This document shows positions 25,939-33,726 of a DNA stretch of 37,106 bases, in pieces. A model generated the notes under the pieces. The model ran no database searches and was not told where the DNA came from. It saw nothing but the letters and a program-made list of their open reading frames with translations. Positions within the stretch are counted from its first letter, which is position 1. Every line of letters starts with the position of its first letter. The DNA is from an uncultured Prevotellaceae bacterium (GTDB lineage Bacteria > Bacteroidota > Bacteroidia > Bacteroidales > Muribaculaceae), in NCBI GenBank assembly GCA_947302275.1, contig CAMYUW010000025.1, positions 1 through 37,106 on the forward strand. Reading direction: 5' to 3'. Both the position numbers and the translations under genes were made by a program.

Positions 25939-25975
25939 ACTAGATGTTCTAGATGATTTGGGTAGTCTAGAAGAA
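25939..25975 (+). repeat. CTAGA-rich micro-repeat upstream of truA
   Basis: CTAGA occurs three times (CTAGATG, CTAGATGA, CTAGAAG) in the speA-truA gap. A second set follows truA. The tetramer CTAG is often rare in bacterial DNA, so the cluster stands out. Confidence 0.55.
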
Positions 25976-25977
25976 TT

Positions 25978-26727
25978 ATGCGGTATTTCATGAGATTGGG
26001 TTATCGGGGGGCGGCCTACCACGGGTGGCAGGTTCAGCCCCATGACACCTCGGTGCAACAGGTTATCGAGGAGGCGCTGGCCACGCTCTTGCGGATCCCC
26101 ACGCCCATAACGGGTGCGGGCCGTACCGACGCTGGCGTCAATGCCCGCCTGATGGTTGCCCACTTCGATGTCGAACAATCCATTACCGACGTTCAGCGCC
26201 TCGTCCACAGCCTCAACGCCCTACTGCCGCCCGATATCGCCATCTACAGCATCTTGCCCGTCCATGATGAAGCCCACGCCCGTTTCGATGCCACCAGCCG
26301 CACTTACAAGTACTTTGCCGTCACCCGCAAAGACCCTTTCCGCTACCCCTTGAGCTGGAAATGCCCTCCTGACCTCGATTTCGACCTGATGAACCAGGCT
26401 GCAGCCCGCTTACTCGACTACACCGATTTCACGTCCTTTTCCAAACTACACACCGACGTGAAGACCAATAACTGCAGCATCACCCACGCCCAGTGGAGTC
26501 AAGAAGACGGCCAGTGGGTTTTCACCATTACCGCCGACCGCTTCCTGCGCAACATGGTTCGTGCCATCGTCGGAACCCTTGTCGAGGTGGGCCGCCACAA
26601 GATGACCGTCGAGCAATTCTGCCAAGTCATCGAGCGTAAAGACCGCTGTGCCGCCGGCACATCAATGCCGGGCCACGCCCTCTTCCTGTGGGACATTACC
26701 TACCCCTACCCCATCTCTGATCTCTAG
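25978..26727 (+). CDS. truA: tRNA pseudouridine synthase A
   Basis: A 249-aa cytoplasmic enzyme that makes pseudouridine at positions 38-40 of the tRNA anticodon stem-loop. The conserved segment GAGRTDAGVNA contains the catalytic Asp51. Other family motifs are YRGAAYHGWQ near the N-terminus, SLNALLPPDI, ARFDATSRTYKY and FLRNMVRAIVG. The ATG at 25978 follows directly on the micro-repeat, and a weak AAGAATT is the only ribosome-binding candidate. It probably shares the speA transcript. Confidence 0.96.
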   Translation: MRYFMRLGYRGAAYHGWQVQPHDTSVQQVIEEALATLLRIPTPITGAGRTDAGVNARLMVAHFDVEQSITDVQRLVHSLNALLPPDIAIYSILPVHDEAHARFDATSRTYKYFAVTRKDPFRYPLSWKCPPDLDFDLMNQAAARLLDYTDFTSFSKLHTDVKTNNCSITHAQWSQEDGQWVFTITADRFLRNMVRAIVGTLVEVGRHKMTVEQFCQVIERKDRCAAGTSMPGHALFLWDITYPYPISDL

Positions 26728-26760
26728 AGCATCCAGTTCATCTAGAATATCTAGATATTC
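26722..26760 (+). repeat. CTAGA-rich micro-repeat downstream of truA
   Basis: CTAGA occurs three times (CTAGAG including the stop codon, CTAGAA, CTAGAT), together with ATATCTAGATAT, a perfect palindrome. It matches the composition of the repeat before truA. Confidence 0.55.
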
Positions 26761-26788
26761 CAGAACTGAAAAAATCTGCCATAAAGGC

Positions 26789-26818
26789 TTGCCAGTTCAG
26801 GGAAAAGTATTACCTTTG
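26789..26818 (+). promoter_or_regulatory. Bacteroidota-type promoter of rplU-rpmA
   Basis: TTG (26789-26791), 19 nt, then TACCTTTG (26811-26818). The start point near 26825 gives a leader of about 86 nt. Confidence 0.7.
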
Positions 26819-26831
26819 CACCCGCATTAGT

Positions 26832-26893
26832 GCCCGCGGGGCTCAAGAAAGTGCTGGATAAATAAGTCTAGCCGCCTCAGGGACAGTTATTTA
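26832..26893 (+). promoter_or_regulatory. Structured 5' leader of rplU
   Basis: Two hairpins lie between the promoter and rplU: GCCC-GCG-GGGC (26832-26842), and TAAATAA (26859-26865) pairing with TTATTTA (26887-26893), extended inside by GTC/GAC. Leaders of ribosomal operons often bind the encoded protein. That L21 does so here is a hypothesis. Confidence 0.4.
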
Positions 26894-26910
26894 AACTACA
26901 AGATTAACAA

Positions 26911-27231
26911 ATGTACGCAATTGTAGAGATTCAGGGACAACAGTTCCGTGCCGAGCAGGGCAAGAAGTTGTATGTCCACTATCTCGGCGACGAGCGCAAG
27001 GAAGGTGACTCTGTAGAGTTCGACCGCGTCCTGCTCGTGGATGCCGACGGTGCCGTTAAGGTTGGCGCACCTACCGTCGAAGGTGCAAAGGTTGTTTGCG
27101 AGGTAAAGGCTCCCCTCGTGAAAGGTGAACACATCATCGTTTTCAAGAAGAAACGTCGCAAAGGCTATCGCCGTCTGAACGGTCATCGCCAGCAGTTCAC
27201 TCAGCTTGAGATTAAAGAAGTCGTTGCTTAA
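26911..27231 (+). CDS. rplU: 50S ribosomal protein L21
   Basis: A 106-aa protein of the large ribosomal subunit. It has the L21 pattern [20 protein letters not shown] at the start and [20 protein letters not shown] near the C-terminus, where RNA contacts lie. It is followed 30 bp later by rpmA, the usual order. The promoter at 26789 and a possible regulatory leader precede it. Confidence 0.98.
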   Translation: MYAIVEIQGQQFRAEQGKKLYVHYLGDERKEGDSVEFDRVLLVDADGAVKVGAPTVEGAKVVCEVKAPLVKGEHIIVFKKKRRKGYRRLNGHRQQFTQLEIKEVVA

Positions 27232-27261
27232 TTAACCATTTAAAAATCACAACTCTAGATT

Positions 27262-27531
27262 ATGGCACATAAAAAAGGTGTCGGCAGTTCAAAGAACGGC
27301 CGCGAGAGCGAAAGCAAACGCCTCGGCGTGAAGATTTTTGGTGGTCAGTTTGCCAAGGCCGGTAACATCATCCGCCGTCAGCGCGGTACCCAGCATCGTC
27401 CCGGTCAGAACGTTGGCATGGGCAAGGACCACACTCTGTATGCTCTGGTTGACGGTACTGTAGAGTTCCAGCACCGCGCTGGTCACACCTACATCAACGT
27501 GATCGAAGCTCCCAAGGAGGAACAGAACTAA
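27262..27531 (+). CDS. rpmA: 50S ribosomal protein L27
   Basis: An 89-aa protein of the peptidyl-transferase region of the 50S subunit. It begins [20 protein letters not shown], the standard L27 start without the N-terminal leader cleaved in Firmicutes. [20 protein letters not shown] is the conserved core. A strong terminator lies directly downstream, so rplU and rpmA form a two-gene operon. Confidence 0.98.
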   Translation: MAHKKGVGSSKNGRESESKRLGVKIFGGQFAKAGNIIRRQRGTQHRPGQNVGMGKDHTLYALVDGTVEFQHRAGHTYINVIEAPKEEQN

Positions 27532-27559
27532 AAAAGGTATTTAATCCCAACCCTAAGGG

Positions 27560-27595
27560 AATGAGGGTGAGCGCCACATGGTGCCCACCCTCATT
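27560..27595. terminator. Bidirectional terminator between rpmA and the YkvA-like gene
   Basis: AATGAGGGTG (27560-27569) and CACCCTCATT (27586-27595) form a 10-bp perfect stem with an inner GCGCC/GGTGC stem. T-rich sequence on the right serves rpmA; it sits between convergent genes, so it may also serve the minus-strand gene. Confidence 0.85.
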
Positions 27596-27634
27596 TATTA
27601 TTACAAGGCGATGTCTTGCACGTCATTCAATCTA

Positions 27635-28075
27635 CTAATATACCTCGGCATCGACATCGATAATGCGCGGGTCGTTAGGATCGATGTGCGGAATCACCAA
27701 GTCGACTTCCTCGCCCTCTTCGGGACCAAACCATTCACGCAGCCGTTCACGCGCCTTGCGCTCAATCTCGGGCGTGATATACTTCTTCAGCGTGAACAGT
27801 GCCCACGCCAGTGCCGCCAGGTCATCGGTGAAGCCCAGCCCCAAAATGACATCGGGAATGATGTCCAGTGGCAGAATAAAGTAACCTAGAGCGCCCAGCA
27901 CCTTGAGTTTCAGACTCCTGGGCACGGCAGGATCCCGTGACACATAGTAGAGCACAAGGACATAATAGACGGCCTTGCGACCAGCCTTCTTGGCGACTTT
28001 TCTCAATTTCTTCCACAGCTTGCTGTCGTTGAAATACTGAGCGTAATCATCGAGGTTGATGTTGTTGATTGCCAT
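27635..28075 (-). CDS. YkvA-like (DUF1232) family membrane protein
   Basis: The chosen start is the ATG at 28073-28075, giving MAINNINLDDYAQYFND (146 aa); in-frame ATG and TTG codons further upstream (28085-28087 and 28103-28105) are less likely. The core ALGYFILPLDIIPDVILGLGFTDDLAAL is the DUF1232 signature, with P-L-D-I-I-P-D. The N-terminus is basic and the C-terminal tail is acidic (PEEGEEVD...). Its function in bacteria is not established. The gene lies alone between a terminator and an AT-rich repeat. Confidence 0.85.
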   Translation of the reverse strand: MAINNINLDDYAQYFNDSKLWKKLRKVAKKAGRKAVYYVLVLYYVSRDPAVPRSLKLKVLGALGYFILPLDIIPDVILGLGFTDDLAALAWALFTLKKYITPEIERKARERLREWFGPEEGEEVDLVIPHIDPNDPRIIDVDAEVY

Positions 28076-28137
28076 CCTTAATCTCATGAATTGGTTATAC
28101 TGCAATTCACTGCAGCAAATCGCGTGCCAAGTCAGGT

Positions 28138-28205
28138 GTTTTAGGTTTTAGACATTAGGCTTTGGAGTACACAATAATCCTAAGACCTAAGATTTTAAGC
28201 CTAAA
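28138..28205. repeat. AT-rich micro-repeat between the YkvA-like gene and gldE
   Basis: A string of related units (TTTTAGG, TTTTAGA, ATTAGG) is followed by units in inverted sense (CCTAAGA, CCTAAGA, GCCTAAAA). The two halves could form an imperfect hairpin after gldE, possibly serving as its terminator. Its composition is unlike the other repeats. Confidence 0.5.
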
Positions 28206-28208
28206 AAA

Positions 28209-29546
28209 CTACTCCTCACTCTCGAGAGTGACTTTGACTTTAGCAATACGGTGCTTGATGACCTTGATGACGGTGAATGTAAAAGGACCATAGGTAACTA
28301 CCTCTTTCTCCTTGAGGAACTCACCCTTGAGATCCAGCAGGAAACCGGCGATGGTTTCGGCCTCCTCGGCATGTTCGCCCAGTTCCTCCTCGTCGATGTC
28401 GAGCACGCGGGCAAAATCGCTCAATAGCGTCTTGCCGTCGAAGAGCCAAGTGTCCTTGCTGATACGGTTATAGAATTTCTCCTCGGTATCATACTCGTCA
28501 TTGATCTCGCCTACAATTTCTTCCAGCACGTCTTCAAGCGTTGCAATGCCCTGGGTGCAGCCATATTCATCGACGATGATGGCCATGTGCATTTTCTTCA
28601 TTCGGAAGTCTTCCAGCAGGTCGTCGAGCATGCGTGTCTCGGGCACGAAATAGGCAGGACGCATGAGGGTCTGCCACTTGAAGGTGTTATCACGGTTACC
28701 GATATAGGGCAACAGGTCCTTTGCATAGAGAATGCCCTTGATGTTATCGGGCGTCTCCTCATAGACGGGCATGCGCGAATAACCGGTATCGATGACCTTG
28801 CGCACAACCTCGTCGAAGGTATCCTCCTGATCAATGTCAACTACATCGACGCGCGGACGCATGATATCGCTGACCGTTTTGTCACCAAACGAGAGGATGC
28901 CCTCAAGCAGCTCCTTCTCATCGGGATTCTTCACCTCACTCACTTCCAGGGCATGTGTGAGGTCATCGACCGACAATTCCTCGGTCTGGCTGGACACCAC
29001 CTTATTGACAATGCTCGTGCTACGCACCAGCAGGGCTGTCAACGGTGAGAACAGCTTGACGGCAGCCTTGAGCGGTGCCGACGCCATTGCAGCGAACTTC
29101 ACATTGAAGTTAGTGGCATATAGCTTGGGAATCACCTCACCGAAGAGCAGAATCAAGAATGTGAGGATAACCGTCTGAACGATGAAGTTGAGTACCGTGC
29201 TCTTGAAGTCAAAAATCTGGTTCATTGCATAGTTCAACACAATGGCTATCATGATATTGACCAGATTATTGCCCACCAGGATGGTGGCCAGCAGTTTCTC
29301 GGGCATATCCAGCAACTCACGCACGCGTTCACGGCGGTGGGTATCCTCGATGTCGCTAAGATCATCGGGACGCAACGAGAAATAGGCAATCTCGCTGCCC
29401 GAGTTGAATGCCGACAGGAAGAGTCCAAAAACGGCGACAATGATAGCAATTATACAGCCCGACGTGGGCGCGTTGAATGTCACAAGCGGATGTCCGCTCG
29501 CTGTGCAGAGTACCGATAAAAGGCACGATAACGGGTCAGGGTCCAA
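28209..29546 (-). CDS. gldE: GldE-like CNNM/CBS transporter-associated membrane protein
   Basis: A 445-aa inner-membrane protein. The start is a TTG at 29544-29546, giving MDPDPLSCLL; no ATG fits better. An N-terminal CNNM (DUF21) domain with four membrane segments (IIAIIVAVFGLFLSAFNSG, VNIMIAIVLNYAMNQIF, LFGEVIPKLYA) is followed by two CBS domains (IMRPRVDVVDI and AIIVDEYGCTQGIATLEDVL) and a C-terminal CorC/HlyC-type domain. In Bacteroidota this architecture is called GldE, from gliding motility, although non-gliding gut species also have it; a role in ion or lipid export is suspected. The gldD partner is not adjacent. A promoter with an overlapping inverted repeat precedes it. Confidence 0.88.
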   Translation of the reverse strand: MDPDPLSCLLSVLCTASGHPLVTFNAPTSGCIIAIIVAVFGLFLSAFNSGSEIAYFSLRPDDLSDIEDTHRRERVRELLDMPEKLLATILVGNNLVNIMIAIVLNYAMNQIFDFKSTVLNFIVQTVILTFLILLFGEVIPKLYATNFNVKFAAMASAPLKAAVKLFSPLTALLVRSTSIVNKVVSSQTEELSVDDLTHALEVSEVKNPDEKELLEGILSFGDKTVSDIMRPRVDVVDIDQEDTFDEVVRKVIDTGYSRMPVYEETPDNIKGILYAKDLLPYIGNRDNTFKWQTLMRPAYFVPETRMLDDLLEDFRMKKMHMAIIVDEYGCTQGIATLEDVLEEIVGEINDEYDTEEKFYNRISKDTWLFDGKTLLSDFARVLDIDEEELGEHAEEAETIAGFLLDLKGEFLKEKEVVTYGPFTFTVIKVIKHRIAKVKVTLESEE

Positions 29547-29575
29547 AATACTAGTCGTTTTGTTGAATAATGCGA

Positions 29576-29606
29576 CAAAGATACAGCATTTTTGTCACCT
29601 GCACAA
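29576..29606 (-). promoter_or_regulatory. Bacteroidota-type promoter of gldE
   Basis: On the minus strand TTG (29606-29604), 20 nt, then TATCTTTG (29583-29576). The start point near 29569 gives a short leader of about 23 nt. Confidence 0.7.
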
Positions 29607-29618
29607 CAAGTGACAAAA
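29590..29618. promoter_or_regulatory. Inverted repeat overlapping the gldE promoter (operator candidate)
   Basis: TTTTGTCAC (29590-29598) and GTGACAAAA (29610-29618) are perfect 9-bp arms around an 11-nt spacer, which contains the -33 TTG of gldE. More GTGAC/GTCAC half-sites lie at 29640 and 29676. It could be a repressor site. Confidence 0.5.
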
Positions 29619-29690
29619 CTATTACTGAAAAACAAGATGTGACACGGTTGTGATTACCCGAAAAAAGGGGAACAAGTCACACAAGGTTGA

Positions 29691-30575
29691 TTACTTCATG
29701 GGCTCTACGGTGTAACCCATGTTGCGCAGCAGTTGCAGCACGCCTTGATCTCCAGGCAGATGGCCGGCACCCACGCACACGAGACAAGCCCGCTCGGGCA
29801 TCATCACCTTGAGTTTGTCAACCCACATGCGGTTGCGGCTATAAATCAAGGCATCCATCATCTCTTCGCTATCACCGCCCATGGTGGCATCGGTCATGAC
29901 CGAGAACAACTGGTCGAGATTCTGAGTCATATAGGCCTCGGCCAGCGCTACCGACTGAGTCTGGAAAAACTCGTCCTGCTTGCAGGTTTCCAGCAGGCTC
30001 TGAGCCTGCTCGGCAAGAGGCGCATTGAAAAGCAGGTCAATCTGCTCCTGTATGGATTCCAGTCCTGCCGAGGGGCGTCCAGCCTCGTTGGCACGCGTCT
30101 GAACCTGGATATCAATCAGGTCATTGGCATTGAAGTTGGGGAAATACTTAATGAACTGCATGGCCTGCATCTGCGTACTGATGGCATTGGGCTTGAGGGT
30201 CTTCATCTGACTCAGTTTCACGCCCATCGTGCTGAAATACTTGTTGAAAACCCGCTCCACAATAGCATATTCGCTGGGAGTGTAGAGCTTGTCAAGAGTA
30301 CTGTCGAGCGGTGCAATCATGGCTTGAGCCATGCGGGCTTGAACTTCGGGAGCCATCAGGCTGTCCTTCTCAATCTCGCCCACCACAATGTCGCAGCCTT
30401 CGATAGCGATGTCCATGCCCGGAATCTGGTCAATCATTGACCCGGGAGCCATGTGATGTGTACCAAAGATGTAGCTGGGCCTTCCCAGTCCGTTTCCAGA
30501 CACTTTCCACAAGAGTTGAGCCTGAGATGCCACAGCGAGCATCAATACGGCAATCATTAAGGATAATCTTTTCAT
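29691..30575 (-). CDS. TraB/GumN family secreted protein
   Basis: Start set at the ATG 30573-30575 (MKRLSLMIAVLMLAVASQAQ, a signal peptide); the longer frame upstream would bury it. The 294-aa product has the TraB/GumN (Tiki-like) features: YIFGTHH with the G-T-H-H at residues 38-41, the acidic VVGEIEK, and VGAGHLPGDQGVLQLLRNMG near the C-terminus. The family may include metal-dependent proteases, but the bacterial function is unknown. It should be periplasmic or secreted. The gene is separate from its neighbours: an inverted repeat (29638-29681) lies downstream. Confidence 0.9.
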   Translation of the reverse strand: MKRLSLMIAVLMLAVASQAQLLWKVSGNGLGRPSYIFGTHHMAPGSMIDQIPGMDIAIEGCDIVVGEIEKDSLMAPEVQARMAQAMIAPLDSTLDKLYTPSEYAIVERVFNKYFSTMGVKLSQMKTLKPNAISTQMQAMQFIKYFPNFNANDLIDIQVQTRANEAGRPSAGLESIQEQIDLLFNAPLAEQAQSLLETCKQDEFFQTQSVALAEAYMTQNLDQLFSVMTDATMGGDSEEMMDALIYSRNRMWVDKLKVMMPERACLVCVGAGHLPGDQGVLQLLRNMGYTVEPMK

Positions 30576-30710
30576 AGTCGTTTTGTCTTTGCTTGATATT
30601 TTGTACAAAGTTAATCAGTTTCTCATACAAAATACGTTTTTAGGGCCAAGTTTTTTTCAAAATCCCCTATAATGATGAAGAAAATGTCCCAAAATGGCCA
30701 ATTGTTGTGA

Positions 30711-30741
30711 TTGTGCACCCTATAGAACCGCAGTAATTTTG
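30711..30741 (+). promoter_or_regulatory. Orphan forward promoter between TraB and C69 genes
   Basis: TTG (30711-30713), a 20-nt spacer and TAATTTTG (30734-30741) match the phylum consensus. It faces the 3' ends of minus-strand genes, so it does not serve any recognised gene. Confidence 0.5.
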
Positions 30742-30746
30742 CAGTG

Positions 30747-30850
30747 TAAAAAAGTGAATTAGTTATTAGTTGATTACCAATTGACCGATAAAAGTAAGTA
30801 AACAGATATAAATTGCCGCACCGATGGGATATCGGCGCGGCAGTTTAGTT
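30747..30850 (+). ncRNA. Candidate small RNA
   Basis: Transcription from the promoter at 30711-30741 would begin near 30747 and reach the GC-rich hairpin at 30813-30843, followed by TTTAGTTT, giving an RNA of about 100 nt without an obvious reading frame. The hairpin also serves as terminator for the opposite gene, so this is only a hypothesis. Confidence 0.3.
30813..30843. terminator. Bidirectional hairpin after the C69 dipeptidase gene
   Basis: TTGCCGCACCGAT (30813-30825) and ATCGGCGCGGCAG (30831-30843) form a 13-bp stem with two G-U pairs on one strand and a 5-nt loop. On the minus strand AATTTATAT follows, on the plus strand TTTAGTTT. Confidence 0.75.
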
Positions 30851-30868
30851 TCCAGTATCTGGTTTTCT

Positions 30869-32572
30869 TTAGTTTCTGTCTTTCTCTTCTAACCAGACGG
30901 GCTCTTCTACCTTGAGGACTTTGCCACTGCCATCAAGACCCTTGACCTGCATCTCGTAGTATTCCTTGGTGTAACCGGGCCAGTTGGGCGAAACAGGCGT
31001 GCCGTAGTCGTTGCGCAGGAACTTGCCGTTCTTCTCCTTCTTGACATTGCCGTCGAGATACTTCACAAAGAGGTACTCACCCAGCTTGCGGTAGCGTGCG
31101 GTGGCATCCTGACCGGCATTGACCGAGTATTTGGTCAGCAGACGGATAGCGGCGTCACGGTCGGTCGTGAGCAGTGATGTGGCCTCTGCCTCGATGACCG
31201 ACTGCTGCTTGGCAAAGTTGTCCTCGATGGCAACCTGCACCTTGCGGATGTCGCCAATCATCTGGGAATAGCGGTGATAAGCCTGGTTGGCTACCCAGTT
31301 GTTGACCCAGAAAGCGCAATCCCAATCCAAGGTGTACATGTCGGCCTTGCCCTGGCGATAGCTCTCAGGCACCTGGGTGATGGAGCAATACATGGGCACG
31401 AAGACGGCCGTGTTGGCATCATCGACACCGAACCAGAAGCAACCGCCCACCTCATCGGGCATCCACGAGCGCATCTGGGCAGCGAATACCCAACCCGTCT
31501 GCTGCGTGGCGATGGCACGTTCCTGACTGTACTTCACACCATCCACCTCAAAGTCCATAGGACGCCAGCGGTAAGGCACACCATAGGCTGTGGTTGCACC
31601 GGGATCCTTGGTCATGTCGAACGGAGTACCCTCGAAGTGGTCACGCATCATATTCTGCATTTCACGCACGCTGATCTTGCGGTCGGGCTTGACGTAGAGA
31701 GGCATAACGTCGGCATCGGCGCGGGTCTTGCCCATGATGAAGGGCAGATAAGCGTCCATACCCTTGTGGAAGCGGTTGAAGTAGCTCCACACGCGGGCAT
31801 CACAGCCGCGCAGCGCACCTGCGTCGAACTTCTGGTAAACGGGAGCGAACGCAAAGTCAGCGTCCTTGCCGTTGTACAGGCCTTTCTTCTTGGCGAACGA
31901 GATAACGTCCTTGCTGTACATGACGTTCTTCTTGTCCTTCATGTCAAATTTCCAGATTCGGGGATTGTTGGCGTGACCGGCAATGCAGTCGTCGGGAATG
32001 CGGATGGCTACCCACACAGCACCGATCTCACCGGGACCCTTGCCAATCATGTCCATGATCCAGATCTCGTTGGGATCACCAATCGAGAACGACTCGCCCT
32101 CACTGGCATAGCCGTACTTGGCTACCAGGTCGGTCATCCACTTGATGGCCTCGCGAGCCGTCTTGGAACGCTGCAGGGCAATGTACATCAAGCTGCCGTA
32201 GTCAATAATCGAGTTGCCAGTGGTGTCCCACAACTCTTCGCGTCCACCCCAAGTACTCTCGGCAATGGTCACTTGGTGCTCGTTCATGTTGCCCACGACG
32301 GCATAGGTGTGTGCCACCTCGGGAATCTCACCCAGCGGCTTGCCGCTGTCCCAATCGATGATTTTGCGCATGGCACCAGGCGCATGGTCGGCTGCAGGCA
32401 GATACTGCAGGTCGCCGTAGAGCGTGTGGCTATCGGCGGCATAGGTGATGATCGTCGAGCCATCGATACTGGCGTTCTTGCCCACCAGCAGATTGGTACA
32501 GGCCTCGGCAGCGGTCCAGCCCGCGAGAGCTATCACGGCCGCCGACAACAATTTGATTGAAAGATGTTTCAT
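30869..32572 (-). CDS. C69-family dipeptidase
   Basis: A secreted 567-aa N-terminal nucleophile (Ntn) hydrolase of peptidase family C69, which cleaves dipeptides. The signal peptide is followed by A-E-A-C, so Cys25 becomes the N-terminal catalytic nucleophile after processing (CTNLLVGKNASIDGSTIITY). Other family segments are WGGREEL, GESFSIGDPNEIWIMDMIGK, WVAIRIPDDCIAGHANNPRI and GALRGCDARVWSYFNRF. The position of the cysteine directly after the signal is typical of the Bacteroides and Prevotella enzymes, which reside in the periplasm. It is the last gene of the minus-strand run and is followed by a terminator. Confidence 0.95.
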   Translation of the reverse strand: MKHLSIKLLSAAVIALAGWTAAEACTNLLVGKNASIDGSTIITYAADSHTLYGDLQYLPAADHAPGAMRKIIDWDSGKPLGEIPEVAHTYAVVGNMNEHQVTIAESTWGGREELWDTTGNSIIDYGSLMYIALQRSKTAREAIKWMTDLVAKYGYASEGESFSIGDPNEIWIMDMIGKGPGEIGAVWVAIRIPDDCIAGHANNPRIWKFDMKDKKNVMYSKDVISFAKKKGLYNGKDADFAFAPVYQKFDAGALRGCDARVWSYFNRFHKGMDAYLPFIMGKTRADADVMPLYVKPDRKISVREMQNMMRDHFEGTPFDMTKDPGATTAYGVPYRWRPMDFEVDGVKYSQERAIATQQTGWVFAAQMRSWMPDEVGGCFWFGVDDANTAVFVPMYCSITQVPESYRQGKADMYTLDWDCAFWVNNWVANQAYHRYSQMIGDIRKVQVAIEDNFAKQQSVIEAEATSLLTTDRDAAIRLLTKYSVNAGQDATARYRKLGEYLFVKYLDGNVKKEKNGKFLRNDYGTPVSPNWPGYTKEYYEMQVKGLDGSGKVLKVEEPVWLEEKDRN

Positions 32573-32619
32573 GTCTCTTTTTGGTTTTAACGGTTTATAT
32601 AGATGAATTGAATTTCATG

Positions 32620-33126
32620 TCAGTTGCCCACTGGAATGTCATAGCCCGTGAGCCTGTAAGCCACCTGGAAAGGTGTTGCGGCCTTGCGCGGCTGCGGTCC
32701 GGCATAGTAGTAGAACAGGCGTTGCACGTCAAATGACTTAACGCTCACCAGCTTGGTCTCGCCAGGCTTGAGGCTCACCGGCACGGTGACCGTGCGCTGC
32801 GTGAGCATCTCGCCCTGCATGGTTGTGTATCGCATCAGGAGCCTGACGGCACTCATGCGATGACTGGTGTTGTTGGTGATGAAGAATGATTCCTTACTGT
32901 CGCTGGCACGCTTGCTGTAGCCCTTGAGTGTCACAGCGGCAGGATCGACCTGCATGAGGCTGTCCGGCAAGAGCCCGTCGGCCGTGTCCATGACAACGAC
33001 AGGCACCTCGACCGAGCGCAGGTTTTTGCGTGTGGTGCGAGTCCTGGCATCAACATCTATTGTGCTGATACACAACAGAAACAGTAGGAGCGGAAGAGTT
33101 AAAATATGTTTATTCCAGTATCTCAT
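32620..33126 (-). CDS. Hypothetical secreted protein
   Basis: The start is the ATG at 33124-33126, which overlaps the previous stop as TGATG, so translation is coupled. The 168-aa product has an N-terminal hydrophobic signal or anchor ending near D-V-D-A. The body is beta-rich (SFFITNNTSHRMSAVRLLMR, TVPVSLKPGETKLVSVKSFD), as in a small immunoglobulin-like or FixG-like fold. No family is recognised. The tight coupling with the gene before it suggests the two products act together, perhaps with the DUF3078 barrel. Confidence 0.8.
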   Translation of the reverse strand: MRYWNKHILTLPLLLFLLCISTIDVDARTRTTRKNLRSVEVPVVVMDTADGLLPDSLMQVDPAAVTLKGYSKRASDSKESFFITNNTSHRMSAVRLLMRYTTMQGEMLTQRTVTVPVSLKPGETKLVSVKSFDVQRLFYYYAGPQPRKAATPFQVAYRLTGYDIPVGN

Positions 33127-33722
33127 CACAGGTAACGGATGCGGTTAAACGGGGTACCATCGCCACCCTCGGGATAAATCTTGCGGAAGCCCACGGGAAG
33201 GCGTTCGCCCGACTTTTCGGGGATGATGCTCATGCCATTGAACAGGGTGGGCAGAAAGCGGGCGATGTTGACGCGGACCTTGATTTTCCAGCGCGGCGGA
33301 TCAAAGGTGAAAGTGGTCGCCTGGGCATTGAGCGTGGCGACACACTCCAGCGGCTTGACCAGCTTCAAGCGGTCGCGCTGGCTATAAAGCCACAACTGGT
33401 ACTTGTTATCCAGAGCGCTGGCCGCGATGTATCCGATTACGGTCCCTGGCACGTCATTGATGTCGGGTGATTCGAGCAAGATAATGCGGTAGCCGATGTT
33501 GTGCTGTCCGCGATAGCGCTCGATGCCCAGGGTCATTTCCTCGTTAGGATAATACCAGATGCCCTCCAGGGGCTGCATGTCGGTCTCGTCGAGGCGCACA
33601 CGCATCGAGTCCACGTCAAGTCCGTCCAGGATAACCGATTTCTTGGGCACACCATTGCCCGCCACCGCCATGAGGGGCAGCAGGGCCAGCAGGAATCCTA
33701 TCAGCGTGGCGCGACGTGGCAT
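33126..33722 (-). CDS. Hypothetical secreted protein
   Basis: The start is the ATG at 33720-33722 (MPRRATLIGFLLALLPLMAVAG, a signal peptide); a longer frame to 33824 would overlap the DUF3078 gene. The 198-aa product contains SRQ-poor beta-rich sequence with IWYYPNEEMTLGIERYRG and YRIILLESPDIND, then WKIKVRVNIARFLPTLFNGM. No family is recognised with certainty. It lies four bases after the DUF3078 gene and overlaps the next gene by one base, so all three form a translationally linked set. Confidence 0.8.
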   Translation of the reverse strand: MPRRATLIGFLLALLPLMAVAGNGVPKKSVILDGLDVDSMRVRLDETDMQPLEGIWYYPNEEMTLGIERYRGQHNIGYRIILLESPDINDVPGTVIGYIAASALDNKYQLWLYSQRDRLKLVKPLECVATLNAQATTFTFDPPRWKIKVRVNIARFLPTLFNGMSIIPEKSGERLPVGFRKIYPEGGDGTPFNRIRYL

Positions 33723-33726
33723 GTGG

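Noticed and set aside
29638..29681. Terminator of the TraB-like gene
   Set aside because: TGTGAC and GTCACA arms are present with inner pairing, but the T-run lies inside the loop and not after the stem, so a terminator cannot be asserted.
31274..32560. Open frame of 428 codons on the plus strand opposite the C69 dipeptidase
   Set aside because: It is antisense to a gene with a processed nucleophile Cys25 and family motifs; its Ile/Val/His/Gly-rich sequence is typical of an antisense shadow.
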